The translations under genes were made by a program, and so were the position numbers. The notes below the pieces were generated by a model, which was given only the letters and a program-made list of their open reading frames with translations, ran no database searches and was not told the origin of the DNA. Shown here in pieces: positions 1 through 6,550 of a DNA stretch of 6,623 bases (its first letter is position 1; every line of letters begins with the position of its first letter). This stretch comes from Planctomycetaceae bacterium (GTDB lineage Bacteria > Planctomycetota > Planctomycetia > Pirellulales > Pirellulaceae), in NCBI GenBank assembly GCA_003455945.1, contig DMPQ01000415.1, positions 1-6,623 on the forward strand, given 5' to 3'.

Positions 1-525
1 CAGATCGCGAACGACGGCACGACCGATCAGCTCACCGCCGGCGGAGCGGTGACGTTGACGGCGGCGGATGGCGACACTCCCGGATTCGAGACGGACGTCG
101 TCGTCGACGGGCGGGTCACCTCGACCGGCGGCAGCATTACGGCTCGTGCGACTCGCGATGTGCTGATCGCGGTCGGTTCCCCGGTCGGTACCGACGCTCG
201 TCTGGATGCCGGAACGTTCGTTACCTTGACCGGCGACTTCGACCAGGACGATATCGGCGGCGTCCATGTCGCGACGCGCGGACTGATCCAGGCGGGGACG
301 AACGCGACCTTGACCGGCAGCGACCTCGCCTCGACCGCCGCGGTGATCGACGGCGTCCGGATCGATGCCGACGGAATCGCCAACCAGATCGCGGCCGGCA
401 ACGACATCACGATCACCGCTCGAAACACGGCCGATCTCGCGTTCGCGACCGACGTCGTACTCGACGGGCGGATCCGATCGACCGGCGGCGACGTGACCAT
501 CGACGCGACTCGCGAGATCCTCTTC
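1..525 (+). repeat. Imperfect duplicated segment within the giant protein gene
   Basis: Two related blocks begin with the same codons for QIA, one at base 1 and one at base 385, giving a period of 384 bases or 128 residues. Copy A spans about 1-168 (56 residues) and copy B about 385-525 (47 residues, with a nine-residue gap near the start). Over the 44 aligned residues after the gap I count 22 identities, with TDVV-x-DGR followed by STGG best conserved. The DNA has diverged more than the protein, so this is an old repeat kept by selection on the fold rather than a recent duplication. More copies probably lie upstream of the window. Confidence 0.7.
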
Positions 526-3225
526 AGCTCGCGCGTGCTCGCGGACACCGGCAATGTTCGTTTCGTTGCCGCCACCGAGTTGACGGCCGATGCGTCGGTC
601 GCGGCGACGGTCGGCGACATCGACTTCGATTCGACGATCGACGGGGCGTTCGATCTCGATCTCGATGCGGGCGATTTCGTCACGCTCGACGGGGCGATCG
701 GTTCGACGACCCGTCTGACTCGGATCGACGTCAGCGGTGACGGCGGCATCGACGTTCTCGGGGCTTCGGTCGCCACCGACGGCGACCAGACCTGGACGTC
801 GACCGGCGGCAACATCCGGATCTCGCGTCTGGATGCCGGAGTCGACGATCTGACGATCACGGCGGACGGCAACATCACGGACGGGAACGGCGATGCCGAC
901 GCCGCGAACGGTCTGAATCTGGTCGCGCGATCGGCGACGTTGACTGCCGGAGGAACGATCGGCAGTCCGGCGGCCGGGGCTCCGGCGGTCAATGCCCAGT
1001 TGGAATCGCGCATCGATCGACTCGAGATCACGGCGGCCTCGGGGGGCGTTCGCGACTTCACCGGCGATCTGGCCCTCTTCGGCAACTCGGCAGTGACCGG
1101 AACCGTGCGACTGCTCGCGCTTGGCGGGAACCTGACCAACGAGAACAACGCCCAGGTCGATTTCGGCACGGCGATCCTGCAGGCGGCGGGAGACCTGTTC
1201 CTGGGGAATCGTGCGGGGGATGCGGTGACGATCGATCGGCTTCAGATCGACGGCGGGACCGACGTGTCGCTGCAGCTGAATGCCGGCACGGAACTGGCCG
1301 ACATCACGCTTTCGAACGGGACCTTCTTCCTCCAGACGACCGCCGGAAACGTGGTTCAGGCGGCGGGTGGTTCGATCGACGTCGGCGCGGCCGGGGCGAT
1401 CGGCGTCGTCGCGGCCGGCGCGGCTCATCTGACCGATATCGATCGGGCGGCGACCGTTTCGGTCCAGGCGGGAGCCGCTCTGGCGCCGACGACTCCTCTC
1501 GAACTCCCGACGGTCAACGGCTTCGGCGCGAATCTGGTGCTGCCGGGGGCCAACGCGACTCATGCCGTCATCGTGATCCACGACGGCGCGCTGACGATCA
1601 ACACCGTCGCCAATCCGGATGGAGCGGCTTCGGTCACGTCGGTTGCGGGAATCAACGGCAACGGCCGCGTCTATCTGAAGAGCGGCGGACCGTCGGTCGC
1701 AGCCGCCGGCAATCCGGCCCACGACCTGACGATCGCGCAGAACGTCTTCGGGCGCGAGAACGTGACGGTGATTGCCGCGGACGATCTGACGCTGGTGCCC
1801 GGGCGCGCCATCGTGCGGTTCGGCGGAGCGGTCGGTCGGGTCCAGAACGCCGATACGACATTCGCCAAGAATGACGGATTCGTCGGGCAGACGACCGGTC
1901 TGATTCCTCAGTTCGGCGGCGCTCAGAACATCGAGTTCACGCCCGGAGCGGCCGGTGAACTCGGATTCACGGCGATCGCGACCTTCGCCGACGATCTTCA
2001 GGTGACGCTCGGCAATCTGAACGGTGGCGTGACGCAGCTGATCGGTCGCAACTGGAGCGCCGCTCAGCTTGCCGCGGTCGTCAATGCTCAGAACGGCGAT
2101 CCGGATCCGAGTCTGCTCGGAACGTCGCTGAGAGTCTTCAACGATCCGTTCATCAATCTGTTCGAGGCGAACGGAACGCTCGATCAGTCGATCGACGCCA
2201 ATAACCTCAACTTCCAGGATCAGGAGATCCTCAACGTCCGTACCGGAAGCCAAGGGGTGTCGCTCCCGTCGCCGGCTCGCGAGCGCGAGGAGCAGATTCT
2301 GGTCGAACGGGTCGAGGAAGAGGCGGTACCGCCCCCTGCCCCGATCGACGCGCCGTTGCCGTTCGATCGACTTCGATCGATCCCGATCGAAGATCAGCCG
2401 TTCATCAGCGTGTTGTTCAACGCGAGCGGCGATCGCGACATGGCTCGCGACCTTCAGCGCGAGTTCATCGGTTCGCAGTGGTCGATCGATCTCGTCCGCG
2501 AAACGATCATCAACGAGGACTTCGATCCGGGAGTCTATTGGCTGCGGGCGGTAGTCCCGGGGCAGGAACCGGGCCCCGAGGTGCGCGTCGAAAAGCTCTC
2601 GATCGACGACTCCCGATTCGTGCCGTCGATCGAAGCGTTCGTCGCCGCGGCGGAGGCTTCTCGCGAGCCGCAATCGATCGAGTCGCTACGGAGCGAAGCC
2701 GAAGCGAACGCCGACCGAGCTGCCGAGAAGGCGTCTCCCGAATCGCTCTGGCTGGAGCGATGGATCGCCGCCAATCCGGATCTGGTCGCGGCAGCCGAGT
2801 CGCTTCCGCACGCCATCTCGGCGAACGCGAGCGATATGATTTCGAGCGACGGGATGAAGCTCCTGCCGACGTCGGAATCGACCGGCTCGACGCCGATCGA
2901 ACCGTCCCATGAGGGGTCGATCGACAGCCGCTCGTCGGCAAGCGGAACGTCGGACGATCGGCCGACGATCGGATCCACGCCTCAGCCGCTTCGCGACGCC
3001 GAACTGGAAGTCGAGTCGAGCGAAGCGACCGATTCGGGGGCGCTGACGGCGATCGGTGTCGCGACCGGAGCGGTCGGCGGTCTTTTGCTGCTGACCCGAC
3101 GCGAGCGTTCGGAGGGGATCGTCGCCGGCATCACCGAAACCGAGGCGTCGACGGCCGCGGATGCCGACGCGAATCCGTTCTCCAAGGCGGCTCGCCGCCG
3201 CCGTCGCCTCTTTTCGAAGTCGTGA
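1..3225 (+). CDS. Giant beta-strand-repeat surface protein with C-terminal membrane anchor (5' end outside window)
   Basis: The frame is open from base 1 to the TGA at 3223-3225, giving 1074 residues without a start. The GTG at 49 lies inside a repeat and is probably not the true start. Residues 1 to about 745 are rich in Gly, Asp, Thr, Val and Ala, with alternating hydrophobic strands and recurring LDAG-x-FVTL-type and STGG-type motifs. This resembles filamentous-haemagglutinin-like or autotransporter-like beta-helix proteins. A charged, proline-containing linker follows (about 759-785), then a non-repetitive region (about 785-870), a Ser/Glu/Ala-rich stalk, one hydrophobic segment (1013-1032, with a Gly-rich face) and a 42-residue tail ending in a five-Arg run. 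No cysteine occurs in the visible part and Met is rare. I infer an envelope or extracellular protein held by its C-terminal helix with the basic tail in the cytoplasm. The role (adhesion, S-layer-like coat or other) cannot be told. The gene is certain; its function is not. Confidence 0.85.
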   Translation, partial: QIANDGTTDQLTAGGAVTLTAADGDTPGFETDVVVDGRVTSTGGSITARATRDVLIAVGSPVGTDARLDAGTFVTLTGDFDQDDIGGVHVATRGLIQAGTNATLTGSDLASTAAVIDGVRIDADGIANQIAAGNDITITARNTADLAFATDVVLDGRIRSTGGDVTIDATREILFSSRVLADTGNVRFVAATELTADASVAATVGDIDFDSTIDGAFDLDLDAGDFVTLDGAIGSTTRLTRIDVSGDGGIDVLGASVATDGDQTWTSTGGNIRISRLDAGVDDLTITADGNITDGNGDADAANGLNLVARSATLTAGGTIGSPAAGAPAVNAQLESRIDRLEITAASGGVRDFTGDLALFGNSAVTGTVRLLALGGNLTNENNAQVDFGTAILQAAGDLFLGNRAGDAVTIDRLQIDGGTDVSLQLNAGTELADITLSNGTFFLQTTAGNVVQAAGGSIDVGAAGAIGVVAAGAAHLTDIDRAATVSVQAGAALAPTTPLELPTVNGFGANLVLPGANATHAVIVIHDGALTINTVANPDGAASVTSVAGINGNGRVYLKSGGPSVAAAGNPAHDLTIAQNVFGRENVTVIAADDLTLVPGRAIVRFGGAVGRVQNADTTFAKNDGFVGQTTGLIPQFGGAQNIEFTPGAAGELGFTAIATFADDLQVTLGNLNGGVTQLIGRNWSAAQLAAVVNAQNGDPDPSLLGTSLRVFNDPFINLFEANGTLDQSIDANNLNFQDQEILNVRTGSQGVSLPSPAREREEQILVERVEEEAVPPPAPIDAPLPFDRLRSIPIEDQPFISVLFNASGDRDMARDLQREFIGSQWSIDLVRETIINEDFDPGVYWLRAVVPGQEPGPEVRVEKLSIDDSRFVPSIEAFVAAAEASREPQSIESLRSEAEANADRAAEKASPESLWLERWIAANPDLVAAAESLPHAISANASDMISSDGMKLLPTSESTGSTPIEPSHEGSIDSRSSASGTSDDRPTIGSTPQPLRDAELEVESSEATDSGALTAIGVATGAVGGLLLLTRRERSEGIVAGITETEASTAADADANPFSKAARRRRRLFSKS

Positions 3226-3234
3226 TGGCCTACC

Positions 3235-3270
3235 GGTGCCCGGCGATCGACAAGACGATCGTCGGGCGCT
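3235..3270 (+). terminator. Strong 15-bp hairpin after the giant protein gene, probable terminator
   Basis: Starting ten bases after the stop codon, 3235-3249 pairs with 3256-3270 around a six-base loop (3250-3255). All 15 positions pair in the plus-strand RNA if three G-U wobbles are allowed (3235/3270, 3237/3268, 3243/3262). In the minus-strand RNA those three become A-C mismatches, so the structure favours the plus-strand transcript. No U-tract follows, so it would be a U-less terminator or a 3'-end stabiliser rather than a classical intrinsic terminator. Confidence 0.55.
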
Positions 3271-3324
3271 CGGACCAGCGGATGTGTCGATCGCGAGAGC
3301 ACTCGACGCAAGGACGAGGCGCGT

Positions 3325-3837
3325 TCAGCGCTTCGTCGCGATCAGGTCGAGCAGATCGCCGATCGTCCGATGCGCTTCGATCGGATGGCGCAGCTTCGAT
3401 TCGAGATGGATACGATAGCGATTGCGTCGACCGACCTTCTCGCGCTCGATGCAGCCCCCCTCCTCGAGATCGGCGATGATCCGCTGCACCGCTCGCTCGG
3501 TGATGCCGATGCGGGCGGCGACCTCACGCAGCACCATCTCGGAGTTTCCGGCGAGCAGCACGATCACGTGCATGTGATTCGTCAGAAAGGTCCACCGCGT
3601 GCCGTCGGGACCGGCGGGCGGGGCGATGCCCAGGGGCGAGCTTGCCGACACGCGCAGCTCGCTGGGGCGCGGTGCGGGTTCCGCCGCGGGTTCCTTCCGC
3701 GAGTCCCGTTTGGCGGCCGCACCCGACGAGCGAACGGCACGATCGGTCTTACGAGCGGCGCCGTCCCCGGAGCTGCGCGACTTGGACGTCGCGGCACGAC
3801 CGCTGCTCGATCCGGACTTCGGACGGGGACTCTTCAT
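3325..3837 (-). CDS. Winged helix-turn-helix transcriptional regulator with basic N-terminal tail
   Basis: With the ATG at 3835-3837 the product has 170 residues. Residues about 82-165 form a MarR/ArsR-like winged helix: a first helix around [16 protein letters not shown], the HTH around [19 protein letters not shown] (103-121), then a wing with VGRRNRYRI (135-143) and a C-terminal helix containing [13 protein letters not shown]. This pattern matches a family of small stand-alone regulators that I recall as usually about 100-120 residues. No ligand or metal site is evident; the only cysteine is C129. Residues 1-80 are low-complexity Ala/Ser/Arg/Lys/Pro and look disordered. The frame is open further upstream (ATG at 3915, TTG at 3981), but no candidate start has a good Shine-Dalgarno, so I chose the last plausible ATG and the start is uncertain. 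The gene converges on the giant protein gene and lies 220 bases after the DUF1232 gene on the same strand. Its target is unknown. Confidence 0.8.
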   Translation of the reverse strand: MKSPRPKSGSSSGRAATSKSRSSGDGAARKTDRAVRSSGAAAKRDSRKEPAAEPAPRPSELRVSASSPLGIAPPAGPDGTRWTFLTNHMHVIVLLAGNSEMVLREVAARIGITERAVQRIIADLEEGGCIEREKVGRRNRYRIHLESKLRHPIEAHRTIGDLLDLIATKR

Positions 3838-4057
3838 GGCGGAACCATCGGTGAGATCGGTCGCAACCGCATCGGAATCGCGCGACGAGAAAAGAAGGAA
3901 CGACGAGCGGAACATCGCGATTCGATGGCGTTTCGTTGTCGCCGGAGACCGGAGCTTATCGATCGGCGAGCCCCGTCGCAATCATCCGTTGCCCCCCGTT
4001 CGACTCGGAATCGTAACGCCCGGATTCGAGAACCGATCCGAACACGCCGGTCGCCGA
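3838..4057. other. 220-base spacer between the two minus-strand genes
   Basis: This stretch lies downstream of the DUF1232 gene and upstream of the regulator, both on the minus strand. It contains alternative upstream starts for the regulator frame and a 14-base purine run on the plus strand (3887-3900). I see no convincing promoter or terminator. A weak five-pair inverted repeat (CGGAT/ATCCG, 4021-4040) lies just past the DUF1232 stop codon but has a ten-base loop and no T-tract. Confidence 0.4.
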
Positions 4058-4372
4058 TCACGAACGGCGTCGTTTCGGCTCGAACGGCAGATGGATGCCC
4101 AATCGGGCGAGCGAAGCGAAGAGGAGCGCCGAGGCTGCCACCTCATCCAGATTGCCGACGATCGGCAGGTTGTCCGGGATCTCGATCAGCCCGAACGTCA
4201 GGTTCATCAGAAACAGGGTCGACAGCAGAACGCCGGAGATCGCCAGGATCGTTCCGGAGGTCGTGCCGACCGCCGTTTCGGCCGGAGCCTCGGTTCCGTC
4301 GGCTCGCTCGGAATTCACTCGGTCCGAGCGTTCGATGAGGTCGCTGCCCGGCTGCGATCCGCGAGATGCCAT
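4058..4372 (-). CDS. Small DUF1232 (YkvA-like) membrane protein
   Basis: The product has 104 residues from the ATG at 4370-4372. The first 38 residues are polar and probably cytoplasmic. A hydrophobic segment spans about 41-62. It is followed at 64-77 by EIPDNLPIVGNLDE, a good match to the DUF1232 pattern I-P-D-x-[IL]-P-x-[IVL]-G-x-[LI]-D-[DE], and then a second hydrophobic helix (about 78-91) and a basic end KRRRS. This suggests a small inner-membrane protein with a helical hairpin; the biochemical role of DUF1232 proteins is not established. The start is supported by GGAGAG four bases upstream. The frame stays open upstream to 4666, but that extension is Arg-rich, unlike protein, and reaches almost to the divergent uup start. 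The gene is divergent from uup and precedes the regulator on the same strand, so the two minus-strand genes could be co-transcribed despite the 220-base gap. Confidence 0.78.
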   Translation of the reverse strand: MASRGSQPGSDLIERSDRVNSERADGTEAPAETAVGTTSGTILAISGVLLSTLFLMNLTFGLIEIPDNLPIVGNLDEVAASALLFASLARLGIHLPFEPKRRRS

Positions 4373-4376
4373 CGGT

Positions 4377-4382
4377 CTCTCC
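4377..4382 (-). promoter_or_regulatory. Ribosome binding site of the DUF1232 gene
   Basis: On the minus strand GGAGAG stands four bases before the ATG at 4372. The spacing is short but this is the clearest Shine-Dalgarno in the window, and it decides the start of the DUF1232 gene against the much longer open frame upstream. Confidence 0.55.
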
Positions 4383-4514
4383 GTAGGGGCGGTTGATCGT
4401 CGATGCCCGGCAGGGCTCGAACGGACGAAAGGCGATTCGCGAGCGACGAGCGAATCTCGGCTCGATGTCGGTCCGAATCGCGTCGGAAGCGGCGTTCGAC
4501 CGTCAACGACACGA

Positions 4515-4542
4515 TTTATCGCATCCCGACGGTTTGCGGCAA
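4515..4542 (-). promoter_or_regulatory. Candidate sigma-70-type promoter for the DUF1232 gene
   Basis: Read on the minus strand, TTGCCG (4542-4537) and GATAAA (4520-4515) are separated by 16 bases; each matches four of six consensus positions. It would give a leader of about 135 bases before the start at 4372. It lies in the AT-richer part of an otherwise GC-rich divergent region. The match is modest and is seen by eye only. Confidence 0.3.
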
Positions 4543-4600
4543 GCGCGAACGGGACGACGGGTTCCCTTCGCAACCCCTCAACCGATCGTCCGGAATGGGG

Positions 4601-4606
4601 CATAAT
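4601..4606 (+). promoter_or_regulatory. Candidate -10 element for uup
   Basis: CATAAT matches five of six positions of the sigma-70 -10 box and lies 65 bases before the uup ATG. The position where a -35 box should be (about 4578-4583) reads TCAACC, a poor match. If used, the leader would be about 60 bases. No Shine-Dalgarno is seen before the uup start. Confidence 0.3.
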
Positions 4607-4671
4607 CCCGCTTCGCCGCTCTCTCCGATGTTCGCGTTCGCTCGCCTTTCCCATCCGGTCCCCCAACGCCC

Positions 4672-6516
4672 ATGTCGCTCCTTCGCCTGGAAGAACTCTC
4701 GATCGGATTTCGAGGTCCGACGCTGCTCGATGCGGTCACCTGCACCATCGGCCCCGGGGAGCGGATCGGCCTGCTCGGCCGCAACGGCTCGGGCAAGACG
4801 ACGTTGATGCGGATGATCGCGGGAGTCGTTCCGCCCGATCACGGCCGCCTGAAGCTGGCGCCCGATGCCCGCGTCGCGTTGCTGCCGCAGGAGGTCCCGG
4901 ACGATCTCGAGGGGGAGGTGCGCGACCTGGTCGCCGAAGGGCTGATGCCTCGTGCCGAGGATCCCCCCTGGCTCGCCGAACAGCGTCTGGACCGGATCAT
5001 CGAGCGGATGAGTCTGCCGACCGATCGGCGATTCGAGGCGTTGTCGGCGGGGCTCAAACGGCGCGTCCTGCTCGCGCGAGCGATCGTCGCCGAACCGGAT
5101 CTGCTGCTGCTGGACGAGCCGACGAACCATCTGGACGTCGCGTCGATCGAATGGCTCGAAGAGTTCCTGAGTCGCTGGCCCAAGTCGTTCCTGTTCGTGA
5201 CCCATGACCGCGCCTTTCTCCGCCGTCTCGCCACGCGAATCCTCGAGATCGACCGCGGGCGTCTGTTCGACTGGTCGTGCGACTACGACACGTTTCTGGC
5301 CAGGAAGGAAGCGGCGCTCGTCGCCGAGGAGAAACAGCAGGCGCTCTTCGACAAGAAGCTGGCCGAAGAAGAGGTGTGGATCCGGCAGGGGATCAAGGCG
5401 CGACGGACTCGCAACGAAGGGCGCGTTCGAGCGCTCGAAGCGATGCGCGTCGAACGCTCTCAACGGCGCGACAAGACCGGAAACGTCCGCCTGACGATCA
5501 CCGAAGCGGAACGGAGCGGCGCGCTGGTCGCCGACGTGCGCGACCTCTCGTTCGCCTATGGCGATCGCTGCATCGTCAGCGACTTCAGCACGCGCATCAT
5601 GCGCGGGGACAAGATCGGAATTCTCGGGCCCAACGGAGCAGGCAAGACGACGCTGCTGAGACTGTTGCTCGGCCAATTGAAGCCGCAGTCGGGGACCGTC
5701 CGACTCGGGACGCGGCTGCAGGTCGTCTATTTCGATCAGCTGCGCGGCACGCTGAACGAACAGGCGACGGTGGTCGACGAGGTAGGAGAAGGGAACGATA
5801 CGGTCCGTCTGGGCGAAGGCTCGCGCCATGTCATCGGCTACCTGAAGGACTTCCTGTTCACCGCCGAGCGGGCGCGGACGCCGATTCGTTTTCTGTCGGG
5901 GGGCGAGCGGAATCGGGTTCTTCTCGCGAAGCTCTTCACCCGTCCGGCCAACGTCATCGTGCTGGACGAACCGACGAACGATCTCGACGCCGAAACGCTG
6001 GAAATTCTCGAGTCGCGTCTCGTGGAGTTCGGCGGGACGGTGCTCGTCGTCAGTCACGACCGTGACTTTCTCGATCATGTCGTCGGCAGCACGCTCGTCT
6101 TCGAGGAGGGGAACGTCCGCGAGTACGACGGCGGCTATTCCGATTGGGTGCGCCAGCGAGCGGCTCGTGGAGCGCCCACCGCCGGGGGCGATAAGGGGCG
6201 AGCGTTCGATCGCAACGACGTCGAGAAGCGAGCGTCCGGCGAAACGCCGCGACCTGCCGTTCCCGCGTCGTCAGGGGCAGGCAATGCCGCGAAGAAGTTG
6301 AGCTTCAAGGAACGTCGCGAGCTCGAAGAGTTGCCGGGAATGATCGAGCGGACCGAAACCGAAATCGCAGCTCGACACGAGACGATGGCTCAGCCCGAGT
6401 TCTACAAGCGGGACGGGGCGGAGATCGCCACGTTCCAAGCGGAGCTGCAGTCGCTCGAATCCCGCCTGGCTGCCGCCTATGCACGCTGGGAAGAACTGGA
6501 AGCCCGCGACGGGTGA
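4672..6516 (+). CDS. uup: ABC-F family ATPase Uup
   Basis: This is a complete 614-residue soluble protein with two ABC ATPase domains and no membrane segments. Domain 1 has Walker A GRNGSGKT (36-43), signature LSAGLKRR (124-131), Walker B LLLLDEP (144-150) and switch His178. The inter-domain linker (about 205-285) is helical and basic, with IRQGIKARRTRNEGRVRAL, which is typical of Uup. Domain 2 has Walker A GPNGAGKT (319-326), signature LSGGE (408-412), Walker B VLDEP (430-434) and His462. A Gly/Pro/Ala linker (about 497-543) leads to a predicted coiled-coil C-terminal domain (545-612), the feature that separates Uup from other ABC-F proteins. Family members act on the ribosome, easing stalled translation or aiding assembly; Escherichia coli Uup also binds branched DNA and affects precise transposon excision. 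Domain 1 has Ala126 where LSGG has its first Gly. The ATG start gives a standard N-terminus without a visible Shine-Dalgarno. A terminator-like palindrome follows. Confidence 0.95.
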   Translation: MSLLRLEELSIGFRGPTLLDAVTCTIGPGERIGLLGRNGSGKTTLMRMIAGVVPPDHGRLKLAPDARVALLPQEVPDDLEGEVRDLVAEGLMPRAEDPPWLAEQRLDRIIERMSLPTDRRFEALSAGLKRRVLLARAIVAEPDLLLLDEPTNHLDVASIEWLEEFLSRWPKSFLFVTHDRAFLRRLATRILEIDRGRLFDWSCDYDTFLARKEAALVAEEKQQALFDKKLAEEEVWIRQGIKARRTRNEGRVRALEAMRVERSQRRDKTGNVRLTITEAERSGALVADVRDLSFAYGDRCIVSDFSTRIMRGDKIGILGPNGAGKTTLLRLLLGQLKPQSGTVRLGTRLQVVYFDQLRGTLNEQATVVDEVGEGNDTVRLGEGSRHVIGYLKDFLFTAERARTPIRFLSGGERNRVLLAKLFTRPANVIVLDEPTNDLDAETLEILESRLVEFGGTVLVVSHDRDFLDHVVGSTLVFEEGNVREYDGGYSDWVRQRAARGAPTAGGDKGRAFDRNDVEKRASGETPRPAVPASSGAGNAAKKLSFKERRELEELPGMIERTETEIAARHETMAQPEFYKRDGAEIATFQAELQSLESRLAAAYARWEELEARDG

Positions 6517-6529
6517 TGGCGTCGTCGTG

Positions 6530-6550
6530 CGCCCGACGTCGGGCCGGGCG
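6530..6550 (+). terminator. GC-rich palindrome after uup, possible terminator
   Basis: A perfect 14-base palindrome, GCCCGACGTCGGGC, occupies 6531-6544, fourteen bases past the uup stop. It can fold as a five-pair stem with an ACGT loop, or alternatively CGCCCG (6530-6535) can pair with CGGGCG (6545-6550) across nine bases. No T-tract follows, so a terminator role is only inferred. Confidence 0.35.

Larger units (their letters stand above)
4373..4671. other. 299-base divergent intergenic region
   Basis: This separates the DUF1232 gene (minus) from uup (plus). Apart from the ribosome binding site and the two weak promoter candidates listed separately, I see no tRNA, riboswitch-like structure or strong inverted repeat that could be an operator. 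The long open frames crossing it on both strands are Arg- and Ser-rich and look like by-products of high GC. Confidence 0.5.

Noticed and set aside
49..51. GTG at 49 as the start of the giant protein
   Set aside because: The frame is open to base 1 and the bases before the GTG encode the beginning of a repeat unit that recurs at 385, so the gene continues to the left.
27..1169. 380-codon open frame on the minus strand opposite the giant protein gene
   Set aside because: It is rich in Ser, Ala, Pro, Arg and Val with no domain, and arises because the sense gene avoids codons whose complements are stops. The sense frame shows clear repeat structure.
3254..3263. Palindrome GACGATCGTC as an operator site
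   Set aside because: It overlaps the loop and second arm of the longer 3235-3270 hairpin, which accounts for most of it, and it lies downstream of both flanking genes rather than at a promoter.
3370..4396. Long plus-strand open frames (322 and 265 codons) opposite the two minus-strand genes
   Set aside because: Both are Arg-rich with no motif, while the minus strand shows a clear winged helix and a DUF1232 motif with a ribosome binding site.
4373..4666. Upstream extension of the DUF1232 gene to a start at 4666
   Set aside because: The added 98 residues are Arg/Ser/Pro-rich without pattern, would nearly abut the divergent uup start, and a good ribosome binding site supports the inner ATG at 4372.
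4516..6078. 520-codon open frame on the minus strand opposite uup
   Set aside because: It is the mirror of a strongly conserved ABC-F gene in GC-rich codon usage, has no recognisable domain, and is rich in Arg, Gln and Asp as such shadows usually are. The sense protein explains the sequence completely.
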